Shown: positions 1 to 8,458 of the stretch, one piece after another
Layout of the letters: every line of letters begins with the position of its first letter
Numbering within the stretch: the first letter of the stretch is position 1
Assembly (NCBI GenBank): GCA_023132995.1
Contig: JAGLXI010000243.1
Location: 1-28,717 of the forward strand
Direction of reading: 5' to 3'
Length of the DNA: 28,717 bases
Origin: Candidatus Zixiibacteriota bacterium
GTDB taxonomy: Bacteria > Zixibacteria > MSB-5A5 > GN15 > FEB-12
Program-made: the position numbers and the translations under genes
The notes under the pieces: model-generated
What the model saw: only the letters and a program-made list of their open reading frames with translations
The model's database searches: none
What the model was told of the DNA's origin: nothing

Positions 1-1413
1 GACCGCCGGGCCGGGCGGAAGGTCGCTCCACTTGATGCCGAACTCGAGAACATTGGTGTCTGGCGGCAGGCTCAGATAGGCAAAGCCTTCGATGTCAAAG
101 ACCGGCTGCCAGACGCTGCCCTGCCAGACCGCCAGGGCGGTGTCGACACCATGAAGCCCGATAATCACCCGGTATTCGGCGCCTATGTCGTTGAGTTGAG
201 TGCCGGCAAAATCCGTGCGCCCGGAAAGCGAACTCTGATCACTGTCAAAGTAGATGCCCAGGTCGAGCGTGGTATCGTCAAGAATGGTGTCATAAGGATT
301 GTACCAGGATTCCGAGAACTCATAGCGCATCTCAAGCAGCGTGCTTGTGCTGCGTGCCAGCACCCTGGCGATGTCCGTTCTCCAGGGATCGTTGCCGTCC
401 GCAATCAGAGCCTCCCACCGATAGAACACGGTCACTGTATCGGATATCCCCACGCGCCCTGCCGAGTCGTACGCTCTTGCCAGCAGCGTGTGCACATCGG
501 CAATGGCCAGAGTTGAGGCATCCCAGAAATACTCATAAGGAGCCAGAGAATCGTCGGCGGCGCCAAGTTGTAACCCGTCTTTGTAGAATTCCACGTGGCT
601 GATTCCAACCAGGTGAGTGGCCTCTACCGTCACCGTGACGCTGTCACCGATTATGGCGCTGTCCGGCGGCCAGATCAGCGCGGCCACGGGGATCATCGGA
701 TCCGGGCCGGTGGTGAACTCCCAACTGTAGTCGCTTTCAAGATGAATGCCCGACGTATCGGCAACGGCAGTCGTTATCGTGGCCGTATAGAGGGAGTTAT
801 ACTCCAATGTGTCATCGGGAATGAAGGTAGCTGTCCTGGCGGAGTAAGTCACAATGCCGCCGGCGCTCGGGCTGAGGCCGAACGAGGACGGCGTCAGCGT
901 GGCGGCGTCCATCGCCTTGGAAAACGTGGCCGATATCGGAGCGTACGCGCCCGTAGCGCCGTCTGCGGGATCTGTGGAGACAACCGTCGGCGGCAGGGTT
1001 TCCGGATCGTCAACGGTGGTGAACGACCAACTGTACGGTTCGGCCAGCCCGTTGCCGGAGGTGTCGGTTATCCCCGTCGTGACGGTCGCAGTGTAGACGG
1101 TAGAATAAGTAAGCAAACTGTCCGGGGTGAGCGTGACCGTGTTGCCGCCGAAAGCAAAGGCGCCATCGGCCTCATCAAGGATGAACGTCGAGGAATCGAC
1201 AGATGCCGTGTCGATCGGCTCGGAAAATGTGACGCTGACACCCATATCGACTGCGACGCCCGTCACTCCGTCCGGGGGGCTGGTGACTTTCACCGTGGGC
1301 CGAATCCTGTCGCCGGTCGGGCCGGCAGGGTCATCCCCGTCGCAGACGATCAGGAGCGTGGCCGATAGAGCCAGAACGAATACAGCCAACTTCGGCATTC
1401 GCTTAAGATTCAT
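1..1413 (-). CDS. Ig-like repeat surface (lipo)protein, C-terminus cut by window edge
   Basis: This open frame of 471 codons runs off the left edge without a stop. It starts at ATG 1413, preceded by AAGGA about 10 bases upstream. The N-terminus is a basic stretch plus a hydrophobic segment ending LLIVC-DGDD; a lipidated Cys24 is possible, but Val at -1 is atypical for a lipobox. Two consecutive SbsA/Big_5-like Ig repeats follow (about residues 38-133 and 138-235). Each has the pattern P.V....P..G..........FS..(M/I)D...L/V and ends W.FTT. A third Ig-like domain (about 240-325, with the motif HVEFYKDG) and a beta-rich region of unknown family (about 330-471) complete the visible part. Family knowledge says such domains act as spacers in secreted surface proteins. 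No catalytic motif is visible, so the function is unknown. Confidence 0.85.
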   Translation of the reverse strand, partial: MNLKRMPKLAVFVLALSATLLIVCDGDDPAGPTGDRIRPTVKVTSPPDGVTGVAVDMGVSVTFSEPIDTASVDSSTFILDEADGAFAFGGNTVTLTPDSLLTYSTVYTATVTTGITDTSGNGLAEPYSWSFTTVDDPETLPPTVVSTDPADGATGAYAPISATFSKAMDAATLTPSSFGLSPSAGGIVTYSARTATFIPDDTLEYNSLYTATITTAVADTSGIHLESDYSWEFTTGPDPMIPVAALIWPPDSAIIGDSVTVTVEATHLVGISHVEFYKDGLQLGAADDSLAPYEYFWDASTLAIADVHTLLARAYDSAGRVGISDTVTVFYRWEALIADGNDPWRTDIARVLARSTSTLLEMRYEFSESWYNPYDTILDDTTLDLGIYFDSDQSSLSGRTDFAGTQLNDIGAEYRVIIGLHGVDTALAVWQGSVWQPVFDIEGFAYLSLPPDTNVLEFGIKWSDLPPGPAV

Positions 1414-1456
1414 GGGCGGATAGTCCTTGTCGATAACGTTTCGGTCAGTTGACAAC

Positions 1457-1485
1457 TATATACGTAAGTCGACAAAACAGCGCAA
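1457..1485 (-). promoter_or_regulatory. Candidate promoter of the Ig-like protein gene
   Basis: On the minus strand TTGCGC (1485-1480) is followed after 17 bases by TATATA (1462-1457). That would place transcription start near 1450, giving a leader of roughly 37 bases with an AAGGA site. The match to TTGACA/TATAAT is partial (3/6 and 4/6), and the promoter consensus of this lineage is unknown, so this is only a candidate. Confidence 0.25.
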
Positions 1486-1648
1486 CATTCGAGGTGAAAT
1501 CAATATGGCGGATGGGGGAACTGCCGGTAGCGGGAAATACAACACAGGCCGACGAGGCGAGCATTCATTGGCGCAAGCAAGCCCCGAAACGAGAAAACGT
1601 CAGAAGGCACAAGTGACAACCCAAACCATGCCCGACCGGTCAGGACTG

Positions 1649-2224
1649 TCAGAACCAGCCCAGTTCGTCCAGTTCCGGTATCTCGCGCCGCATTTCATAG
1701 GCCAGTTCGTCGAGCTCGTCAACCATCTGCTCGATCTTCTCAGCCTTTTTTTCCAGCTTCTCGGCCCTGGCTTCCAGTTTCCCGGCGTCCCTCTCCATGT
1801 CCTCCTCAAGGTCGTCGCCGTCATAAGACGTGAGGAACATCTTGAAGACCCGCCCGACGGCTTTCAGCCCGAGCTTCGCCCCGCTGACTCCGATCCTTGC
1901 CCCCTCCCAACCGATATTGTGGGCGTTGTCTCGAATCTCCAGTGCCCGCAGGTAGAACTCCTCGACCAGCTTCTGCTGATCATCGTCAAGGGTGACATGT
2001 CGGTCGTCTACATAGAGCTCGAAATCCTCGGTGATTTCAATGCGCTCGTCACGCCGGTCATGGCTGGCTATGACAAGGGTGGCGTCATCCAGATCAATCG
2101 AGATACCGTCATCGCAGCTGTAGTGCCGGTGAGATTCCCGCTCGTTCTTGTCGTCAGTGTCACCGGCGCCGGCTACCGAGAAAGCTGACAGTGACAGTAT
2201 CAGCAGGCCTGCCAGGTACTTCAT
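1649..2224 (-). CDS. Small exported protein resembling DUF2884 (YggN family)
   Basis: The 191-residue product has a signal peptide (MKYLAGLLILSLSAFSVAGA, cleavage near residue 20). An acidic beta-rich segment follows: CDDGISIDLDD, then FELYVDDRHVTLDDDQQKLV around residues 82-101. The order 'LYV-x-x-(R/G)-x-V-x-L-x-x-x-Q-x-x-L' matches the pattern I know from YggN-type DUF2884 proteins. A glycine-rich helix (IGWEGARIGVSGAKLGLKAV) and a strongly charged coiled coil (about 135-180, rich in E/K heptads) form the C-terminal half. The start is supported by GGAG 8-9 bases upstream. It is likely periplasmic. The molecular function of the family is not established, and the assignment rests on remembered pattern similarity. 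Confidence 0.75.
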   Translation of the reverse strand: MKYLAGLLILSLSAFSVAGAGDTDDKNERESHRHYSCDDGISIDLDDATLVIASHDRRDERIEITEDFELYVDDRHVTLDDDQQKLVEEFYLRALEIRDNAHNIGWEGARIGVSGAKLGLKAVGRVFKMFLTSYDGDDLEEDMERDAGKLEARAEKLEKKAEKIEQMVDELDELAYEMRREIPELDELGWF

Positions 2225-2415
2225 AGCTATCTCCAGTTATTGATGCGTTTGTCATTGAATACGCAACAGCCCCGGCAATGTTTCACCATGGACTGATGAC
2301 CGGACGAACTACACACACGAAACCCGCGAAGGCTCACCAGCCCATCCCTCTCAGATTTGGACATGAAAACGGAAGATGAGTAGTCCCCCTGCGTTTCGTC
2401 CGGCTCTGCCGCGGG

Positions 2416-5139
2416 CTACTTCATCAAGATCATTTTCCTGGTTTGTGCGAAGCTACCGGCCTGCAGGCGGTAGAAATAGACGCCACTGCTGCGCCCGTGT
2501 CCATTCCAATCGAAGCTGTGATAGCCGTCCTGAAGGTAACCCTCGACGAGCGTTGTCACGCACTGCCCCATTATGTTGTATATGTCCAGCCTTACCGGCG
2601 ACGCTTCCGGCAGGAAGAACGTAATGACGGTGACCGGATTGAACGGATTAGGGTAGTTCTGAGCAAGCTGGCACCCCTCCGGAAGACCTGCGGCTTTGGC
2701 CATGTCGTAGGTTTCGACATTGAGGGAGGGATCATAGACGGAGCCGGCGCAGACCACGTGATCAACGTAGAAATACCAGTATCCCTCCGGTTCAGCCACA
2801 GCGGCAGTAACGAAGACACTGGTGCCATCGTCGACGGTCGCGTCCGACACAAGCTGGCTGCTCGGCCCGGTAAAGTGCCCGTAGACGGTGGCGCCCGACA
2901 CCGCGAAACCACGTTGATCCTGAATGGTGACTACGGCCCGCGCACGGTATTCATCATCGGACAGCATCTCCTGGGTAACCTCGATGCCGGAAACGAGCAG
3001 CGTGTCCGCTGGCGGCGGTTCGCCTCCCGACTCGATGTACATGAAGTCTATGCAAATGGAGTCAAACGACTGCCTGCCGCTGGTAGTATCGGTGTCCACC
3101 ACCCTAATGTAGACGGTACCGGCGATACCGCCCGGAAGGGATGCGGAGTAGATCTCCTCCGCGGCGCTGTTGATCGTTACCAGGTGAAAGAAGGACGCGC
3201 CGTCCAATGAATACTCAAAGGCGAAATTGTCATGGTCGTCATTGTCGGGACGATAGGCCTCGACATAGAACGTGACGGCGCCGCCGCTGACGACGTCAAA
3301 ACTCCAACCGTGTTCCAGGGTACTGTAGCTGTTTGAAGGATCGATCTGTGAGGCGACTTCGGTTATCACCTGATAGATGTTGTCGCTGGTGGCGGTCATA
3401 GTATAATCACCGAGCACCGTTCCCCTGACAGGCAGGTCCATCTGGGCGAACGAGAGCGAATAGCCTTGATGTCCTGTCACGGAAATGTAGTCGGTTCGAA
3501 TGACTGTGTCGGAACCACAGGGACCGGTCGCAGATAGCGACACCGTGTAGTTTCCCGGATTCCGGTAGATATGATATGGATACTTCTGCTGCGACATGGC
3601 GCCGTCACCGAAGTCCCACTCCCACGCGGTAACATCGGTCGTGAAAAGTGGGGAGAAATTGACGGCCAATGGTTCCGACCCCGACGTCACGAAGGCGGAG
3701 AAATCGGCCACCGGGGAGCCGCCGACAACAATATAGTCCGTCATTATCATCGTATCCAAGCCACCGCAGACGGCGGTCACGATCAGCGACACGTCATAAG
3801 TTCCGGCATCCATGTAGGTGTGGACCGGGTTCTGATCCCCGGAACTCTCACCGTCACCGAAGCTCCACTCCCAAACCGTATTCTCCCCTGTCGATTGGTC
3901 AGTGAAACCGACTGTCAGTGTCGCGCAACCCGATAGTGGCAGAGCCGAGAAAGAGGCTGCCGGCGAATCGGCGACGACTACCTGATCGGGCAGGGTGACG
4001 GTGTCACGCCCGCACGGCCCGGTCACCATCAGTGATACCGTGAACCCCCCCGAAGTTTCATATACGTGGGTCGGATTTTGTTCGTCGGATGTGCCACCGT
4101 CGCCGAAATCCCACGCCCATGAGGTTATATCGCCGGTCGACTCGTTGGTGAAAGTCACCTGCAAAGGCCGACAACCGGAAACGGGCAAGCCGGAGAACGC
4201 CGCGAGCGGTTGCGCGCTCACCCTGACATAGCCCGACCGGACGAGGCGATCGGAACCCTCGGGATTGGATACCGTCAGGGAGACCGTGTAGACTCCCGGC
4301 CTGTCATAAGTGTGAGCCGGGTTTTGTTCTCCAGACTGACGGCCGTCACCGAAATCCCATGACCAGGAGTCGATCTCACCATCCGATCCGTCAGCGAACG
4401 AAACCACCAATGGCGCGCACCCGGTTGTGGGTGCACCGGAGAAGGCCGCTGTCGGACCACCGGTGACAACATCGGAAACAATAATGTAGTCAGCCTTTGT
4501 CTCCGTTGCCGATCCGGACGGGCCGCTCACGGTCAGCGACACGGTGTAGCTGCCGCTGTCAGCAAAGGTATGCGACGGGTTAGTTTCGACAGATGTTTGA
4601 CCGTCTCCGAAGTCCCACTCCCAACCCGTAACATCCCCCACCGACTGATCCGTGAAACTGACCGTCAGTGGCGGCAGGCCGGAAGTTGGCGAACCGGAGA
4701 AGGCCGCCGAGAGAGCAACGTCCGTTCGGACGGTGAGGACATTCGAGAGCATTGACCAGTTAGGCACTTCGTCGGCCGCCATGATGGCAATGTAGTATTG
4801 CGTGCCAGGTGTCAGGTTCATGACTGTGTACGTTTCCAGGCTGCCGGCAGGTCTGGGAATCGGTTCCCCGATACACTGGACGGCATCGGCCCAGTTGCTT
4901 TGGGTGATCGGCCAGACAGCATACCGGATATCGTATTGACTCGCTGTCCCGACCGACCCGTCATCGCCTGGAGCCGACCAGGTCAAGCTGACCGTCATGG
5001 CCGTGATATCGGCCGCTACAGCACTACCGGGGACGATCAGGGCAACCATAGCCACCCATCCGATCAGCGAAAGAACGATAACACTGCGAACAACGCGCGC
5101 GCGCAATCCATGTTCTGCCCGGCGCTCGGTGATTTTCAT
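2416..5139 (-). CDS. Secreted five-PKD-domain protein with FlgD-like/T9SS-type sorting tail
   Basis: The product is 907 residues. A signal peptide (hydrophobic core about 18-40, ending GSAVAA) is followed by a fibronectin-III-like domain (about 44-140). Five PKD repeats come next (about 140-560), each with a W-x-(W)-(D/S)-FGDG core: WEWDFGDG, WSWDFGDG, WAWDFGDG, WEWSFGDG, WEWDFGDG. A beta-rich region (about 560-815) precedes a C-terminal domain beginning NYPNPFNPVT and ending RKMILMK. Such tails are known as FlgD-like Ig domains or type A sorting signals for type IX secretion in FCB bacteria. No protease or glycosidase motif is visible, so an adhesive or structural surface role is the best inference. 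No Shine-Dalgarno site is obvious before the ATG. Confidence 0.9.
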   Translation of the reverse strand: MKITERRAEHGLRARVVRSVIVLSLIGWVAMVALIVPGSAVAADITAMTVSLTWSAPGDDGSVGTASQYDIRYAVWPITQSNWADAVQCIGEPIPRPAGSLETYTVMNLTPGTQYYIAIMAADEVPNWSMLSNVLTVRTDVALSAAFSGSPTSGLPPLTVSFTDQSVGDVTGWEWDFGDGQTSVETNPSHTFADSGSYTVSLTVSGPSGSATETKADYIIVSDVVTGGPTAAFSGAPTTGCAPLVVSFADGSDGEIDSWSWDFGDGRQSGEQNPAHTYDRPGVYTVSLTVSNPEGSDRLVRSGYVRVSAQPLAAFSGLPVSGCRPLQVTFTNESTGDITSWAWDFGDGGTSDEQNPTHVYETSGGFTVSLMVTGPCGRDTVTLPDQVVVADSPAASFSALPLSGCATLTVGFTDQSTGENTVWEWSFGDGESSGDQNPVHTYMDAGTYDVSLIVTAVCGGLDTMIMTDYIVVGGSPVADFSAFVTSGSEPLAVNFSPLFTTDVTAWEWDFGDGAMSQQKYPYHIYRNPGNYTVSLSATGPCGSDTVIRTDYISVTGHQGYSLSFAQMDLPVRGTVLGDYTMTATSDNIYQVITEVASQIDPSNSYSTLEHGWSFDVVSGGAVTFYVEAYRPDNDDHDNFAFEYSLDGASFFHLVTINSAAEEIYSASLPGGIAGTVYIRVVDTDTTSGRQSFDSICIDFMYIESGGEPPPADTLLVSGIEVTQEMLSDDEYRARAVVTIQDQRGFAVSGATVYGHFTGPSSQLVSDATVDDGTSVFVTAAVAEPEGYWYFYVDHVVCAGSVYDPSLNVETYDMAKAAGLPEGCQLAQNYPNPFNPVTVITFFLPEASPVRLDIYNIMGQCVTTLVEGYLQDGYHSFDWNGHGRSSGVYFYRLQAGSFAQTRKMILMK

Positions 5140-5410
5140 TGCAGGCGCAACAACCTTGACGGTTTCCGTTCACTTCCCAAGCCGGTCCTCAGGAAGTCAC
5201 ACCCGCGACACCCCTGAAGCCGGCGTCACTCCGGGAAAATCGGTATCTGGAAACCGGTTGGCTACAAAAACATCTGTGTCTTTCGTAGTTTGTGCCGGTT
5301 CGGCTCAGAGACCAGGGAGTCCCGGCGGGCGGCGCTCGGTGTGTCAGGAAACATTGTACGCGTGATAGCATGAACATGCTCTCGGGAAGAACTCGATGGC
5401 AGCGGGTTCG
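5140..5410. other. Intergenic region, no gene seen
   Basis: About 270 bases separate the PKD gene start from the end of the lipoprotein gene; both read leftwards. I find no convincing ORF. The only structure noticed is AGCATG-AA-CATGCT (5367-5380), a 14-base near-palindrome that could be an operator for the PKD gene or chance. Confidence 0.4.
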
Positions 5411-5437
5411 CCGGGGCGGTCTGACAACCCGTCCCGG
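5411..5437 (-). terminator. Stem-loop directly after the COG3014-like stop codon
   Basis: Arms CCGGGGCGG (5411-5419) and CCGTCCCGG (5429-5437) pair over 9 positions with one mismatch around a 9-base loop. The stem begins immediately after the stop codon on the minus strand. No U-tract follows, so it may stabilise the 3' end rather than act as a classical intrinsic terminator. Confidence 0.4.
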
Positions 5438-6838
5438 CTAATCGACAGAGTGCACTTCGATCAGGTTAAACGCCCGGGCGGAAACCGTGAAACCCGGATG
5501 ACGGCTCTGCCCGCTCAAACGTCCGTCGGTATCGTAAAACTCTACCAAAATATCGTGAACTCCAGACTCCAACTCGAAGTCGCCGACATGGATACTGCCG
5601 GGCAGGTACTGGCTCGAACGCAGGTCGGCGTTCTCAATCAGGTCCGTGCCGATATCAATGGCCGCTTTCTTAAGCCAACCACCCAGCCCGCCCGTGTCGG
5701 CTTCTTTCTTGAGCTTGTGGGCAGCCAGACCCTTGGAGATGGCTCTCGCCAGCGTGCGCAGGTAGATCAGCGACTTCCTGGCCGCGAACGTCTCCTCAGC
5801 CACACAGCCCACGTCCTCTAATAGCTGCAATTGGCCGACCGGTTGACCACCGACCAGAACCCGGATCGAGCCGACCATAGACGGCTGCGGGACGAGTTTC
5901 GGTATCGAGAACTTGAAATAGTAATCGGCCGACACTTTCATCGGCAGATGACTATACTCAGCCTGCTCATGCTCCGGGTCGTCATACAGCACCTGGACCA
6001 GGTCGAGATCCTTGTCGGTCCTGAGCCTCAGGTTCAGAGCCTCCTTCACCGGCGGTAGTCCAACCAGGGCAACGACACTGAGAATAGCCCCACCGCGGGA
6101 ATCGTACTTGACCTCGGGGAGGGGGAAATCGTAGATGTGCGGCTGGGAGCGGAAAGCCTCGACCAGGAAATCGTAGTCGATCCGGGCGTCGTCCATTTTG
6201 CCGTTCGCCGCGTACATGTGCATGCTCAGGTAGCGGGCGAAAGCGTCGTTATGGAACCTGACCTTGTCTGCGTCATAGTCTATCTTGACCCGCCCGGTGT
6301 CATCGGGAGAACCGCGCTGCAATTGGGTCGCGGCGTCGGCGTATTTCTGTTCCAGCAGTTCGAGCTTGAGATTGGCGCGTCGTATTTCAACAAAGCCGGC
6401 CTCGAAATCGCTCAACGCTATGTAGTTGAGGGCCTTGATCAGATTGGTGTAGAGTATCTCGTAATCCTCTCCGGCGTACTCCAGCACGTTGTCATTGAGG
6501 ACGAACGAGGCCGCCGCCCGCGATACCGACTTGGTGAACAATTCCTCGGCGGCCTCTTCGGCAAGGTGCAGCTTGGCGTTGCTGAAGGTGTGGTCACCGG
6601 CATAGTGACTTAGCAGACCGGCATCAATGAAATAGAGGAGCCGGTCTTTCTCGGCGTACTTGTTGTCCTCCCGGGCGAGTTCGAGTTTCTGCAGGGCGGC
6701 TTCGGGACAACCGGAGCGCAACTCGGCCGTGATCGGTTCATAGAAACCTTTTCTGGTAGCTACGGAACTGCAGCCGACCAGCCCGGAAAGAACCGCCGCA
6801 AAGCAGAGCAGTCTAAGCATGTGGGAACGAGGTGTCAC
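5438..6838 (-). CDS. COG3014-like outer-membrane lipoprotein
   Basis: The product is 466 residues and begins with a lipoprotein signal; the lipobox LVGC puts lipidated Cys at residue 23. The first half is alpha-helical and TPR-like (…EAALQKLELAREDNKYAEKDRLLYFIDAGLLSHYAG…). The middle holds a VVALVGLPPVKEALNLRLRT segment, and the C-terminus is beta-rich. This layout, and the position directly downstream of an LpoB-like gene (6 bases between them), fit the COG3014 family that commonly accompanies LpoB-type lipoproteins. Its biochemical role is unknown; involvement in cell-wall or outer-membrane maintenance is inferred from its partner. The start used is GTG 6838. An in-frame ATG at 6820 would still keep a complete lipoprotein signal, and neither has a strong ribosome site. 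Confidence 0.8.
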   Translation of the reverse strand: MTPRSHMLRLLCFAAVLSGLVGCSSVATRKGFYEPITAELRSGCPEAALQKLELAREDNKYAEKDRLLYFIDAGLLSHYAGDHTFSNAKLHLAEEAAEELFTKSVSRAAASFVLNDNVLEYAGEDYEILYTNLIKALNYIALSDFEAGFVEIRRANLKLELLEQKYADAATQLQRGSPDDTGRVKIDYDADKVRFHNDAFARYLSMHMYAANGKMDDARIDYDFLVEAFRSQPHIYDFPLPEVKYDSRGGAILSVVALVGLPPVKEALNLRLRTDKDLDLVQVLYDDPEHEQAEYSHLPMKVSADYYFKFSIPKLVPQPSMVGSIRVLVGGQPVGQLQLLEDVGCVAEETFAARKSLIYLRTLARAISKGLAAHKLKKEADTGGLGGWLKKAAIDIGTDLIENADLRSSQYLPGSIHVGDFELESGVHDILVEFYDTDGRLSGQSRHPGFTVSARAFNLIEVHSVD

Positions 6839-6844
6839 CGGGAC

Positions 6845-7441
6845 TTACCATTTGCGACTGCCCTGGGATATCCCCTTCTTGATCTTCTTGGTCTGGATCC
6901 AGACTTTCTCCATGCTTTCGATGTTGATCAGTTCAAGATCGGTCTGGTAGAAGACCACCCGGTTACTGCCTTCCTGGTCGGTGATCGTTTTGATGGCTCC
7001 CTGGAGGATAAAATCAGCCCCCGTCTCTTCGCGAAGGCGCTTGGCCGTTTCCTTGGAGGCGAATTCCTGCTGTTCGAAACGTTCCTCGCGGATCTCCGAG
7101 CGTTGTTCCTTGCTGGCGACAAACCTGATCTGGGCGGAGTTAATCAATTCACGTTCAAAGTCGGAGATGAATGTCTCCATGGCGATATGTTCGGAGGTAA
7201 GGTTCCTGATCGTGCCGACCGTCACCACCGGCTTGGCTCCCTCGGCGACGGCAAAATCCGTCAGCCAGGGCCGTGAGAGGCAATCAGCGATCATCTCCCG
7301 GGCCACCAGTCGCGAGTCAGTGTCGTTCCAGCGACCGCTCAGGTCGGTCACGGTCTCAGTATCGAGACGAGTTACGGTCTTTCCACCACCACAGCCCAAC
7401 GGCAGGCAGGCTACCAGCAGCAACAGCAACAATTTTCTCAT
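6845..7441 (-). CDS. LpoB-like lipoprotein (penicillin-binding protein activator family)
   Basis: The lipoprotein signal MRKLLLLLLVACLPLGC places the lipidated Cys at residue 17. The mature part carries the family signature TDLSGRWNDTDSRLVAREMI followed by PWL, then a PVVTVGTIRN strand, ETFISDFERELI, and GADFILQGAIKTI. These match the LpoB/YcfM family (PF13036). E. coli LpoB reaches from the outer membrane to stimulate PBP1b, but no penicillin-binding protein lies in this window, so that role is only inferred. ATG 7441 is preferred over the adjacent GTG 7444 because TAGGAG lies 5 bases upstream of the ATG. The COG3014-like gene follows after 6 bases, probably in one operon. Confidence 0.88.
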   Translation of the reverse strand: MRKLLLLLLVACLPLGCGGGKTVTRLDTETVTDLSGRWNDTDSRLVAREMIADCLSRPWLTDFAVAEGAKPVVTVGTIRNLTSEHIAMETFISDFERELINSAQIRFVASKEQRSEIREERFEQQEFASKETAKRLREETGADFILQGAIKTITDQEGSNRVVFYQTDLELINIESMEKVWIQTKKIKKGISQGSRKW

Positions 7442-7464
7442 CACAACTCCTATTCCTTGGCTTC

Positions 7465-7478
7465 AAGTTACAGGTATT
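7465..7478 (-). promoter_or_regulatory. 14-base element shared with the mlaD-like gene upstream region
   Basis: The minus strand reads AATACCTGTAACTT, ending 23 bases before the LpoB-like ATG. The identical 14 bases occur at 24464-24477, 20 bases before the MCE gene. The shared position suggests a promoter or regulator site; the function is unknown. Confidence 0.3.
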
Positions 7479-7606
7479 ATCCTTTTCCGGCCGTAAAGCT
7501 ACCGGAGCGGTTTTGGCATGGCAAGTTTTATTGCAAGCCGATTGCCCGGGCGGCACCTGTCAAGCACTGCCCTTATCGATTCCGTTGCTTCGCAGCAAGG
7601 CGGCCT

Positions 7607-8458
7607 CTATTCGGGCCTGCCGCCGACCATCCGGACAGTAACATTAGGGTAGGGTATCTCGATTCCCTTCTCCTCGAACTTCTTTTTCAACCTCTGGTTG
7701 AACTCGCGCCCAATCCCCCACTGCTTGATAGGTTTGGTCTTGAGGCGCGCCTTGATCATCACGGCCGAGTCGCCGAACTGATCAAGCCCAAATATCTCCA
7801 GTGGCTCAAGGATATCCTCCGCAAAGGCAGGATCCTTCCTCAGTTCCCGCCCCACCTCGTGAAGGACTTCGGTCACTTGATCGACATCTTCGCCGTAGCC
7901 GACGCCAATGTCAAGCACCCAGTAGGAATAGTCTTTGGTCATGTTGGTGACCAGATCGATCTTCCCGTTGCGGACATAATGCACACTGCCGGACAGGTCA
8001 CGGAGAACAGTCTGGCGTAGGTTGACCTTTTCGACCAACCCGCTCTTGCCGGCGATCTGTACGACGTCGCCCACCCTGATCTGATCCTCGAGGAGAATGA
8101 AGAAGCCGCTGATCACGTCCTGAACCAGTTGCTGCGCCCCAAAGGCAACCGCGACGCCGACGATACCGGCCGCCGCCAGAACCGGGCCGATCCTGATGCC
8201 CAGTTCGTCGAGCGCCATAACCACCGCCACCACCAGCACCGCCACGTTAACCGCGGACAGCACCACCGACCGGAGCGTGTCGAGACGTTTCCGGGTTTCC
8301 TCAGTGGCCTCGTCACTCAGCATGCGAGCGAACAAACGCCGCAGAAGATTCCGGCCGATCCACAGGACGAGTGTGGTCAGGACAAGTATTACCAGCAGCC
8401 TCAACCCCGTGGTCAGCAGCCAGTCAATAACCGGTCTGAGATAGCTTTCAATATCCAT
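7607..8458 (-). CDS. mscS: MscS-family mechanosensitive channel
   Basis: The 283-residue product has three hydrophobic segments (about 15-38, 65-85, 90-112). The third leads into the pore-helix signature GPVLAAAGIVGVAVAFGAQQLVQD, then GFFILLEDQIRVGDVVQI, the MscS beta-domain. The C-terminal cytoplasmic domain ends GIEIPYPNVTVRM, typical of the family. The length equals that of the small MscS channels. Family knowledge says it opens under membrane tension to release solutes on hypo-osmotic shock. The start is ATG 8458 because AAGGAG lies 5 bases upstream; the GTG six bases further upstream overlaps that site and is less likely. It is separated from the LpoB-like gene by 165 bases with no clear gene. 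Confidence 0.93.
   Translation of the reverse strand: MDIESYLRPVIDWLLTTGLRLLVILVLTTLVLWIGRNLLRRLFARMLSDEATEETRKRLDTLRSVVLSAVNVAVLVVAVVMALDELGIRIGPVLAAAGIVGVAVAFGAQQLVQDVISGFFILLEDQIRVGDVVQIAGKSGLVEKVNLRQTVLRDLSGSVHYVRNGKIDLVTNMTKDYSYWVLDIGVGYGEDVDQVTEVLHEVGRELRKDPAFAEDILEPLEIFGLDQFGDSAVMIKARLKTKPIKQWGIGREFNQRLKKKFEEKGIEIPYPNVTVRMVGGRPE

Noticed and set aside
595..1368. Long plus-strand open frame opposite the Ig-like protein gene
   Set aside because: Its product is Arg/Gly-rich with no domain pattern, while the minus-strand frame gives clear Ig-like repeats and a signal peptide.
5121..5341. Direct repeat GGCGCTCGGTG at 5121-5131 and 5331-5341
   Set aside because: It is only 11 bases long, one copy lies inside a coding region, and a match of this length is expected by chance.
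5367..5380. AGCATG-AA-CATGCT near-palindrome
   Set aside because: It is a single copy, far (about 230 bases) from the nearest start, and the 2-base loop cannot form a hairpin.
7585..7598. TTGCT/AGCAA hairpin with a GCGA loop after the mscS stop
   Set aside because: The stem is only 5 bp with no U-tract, too weak to call a terminator.
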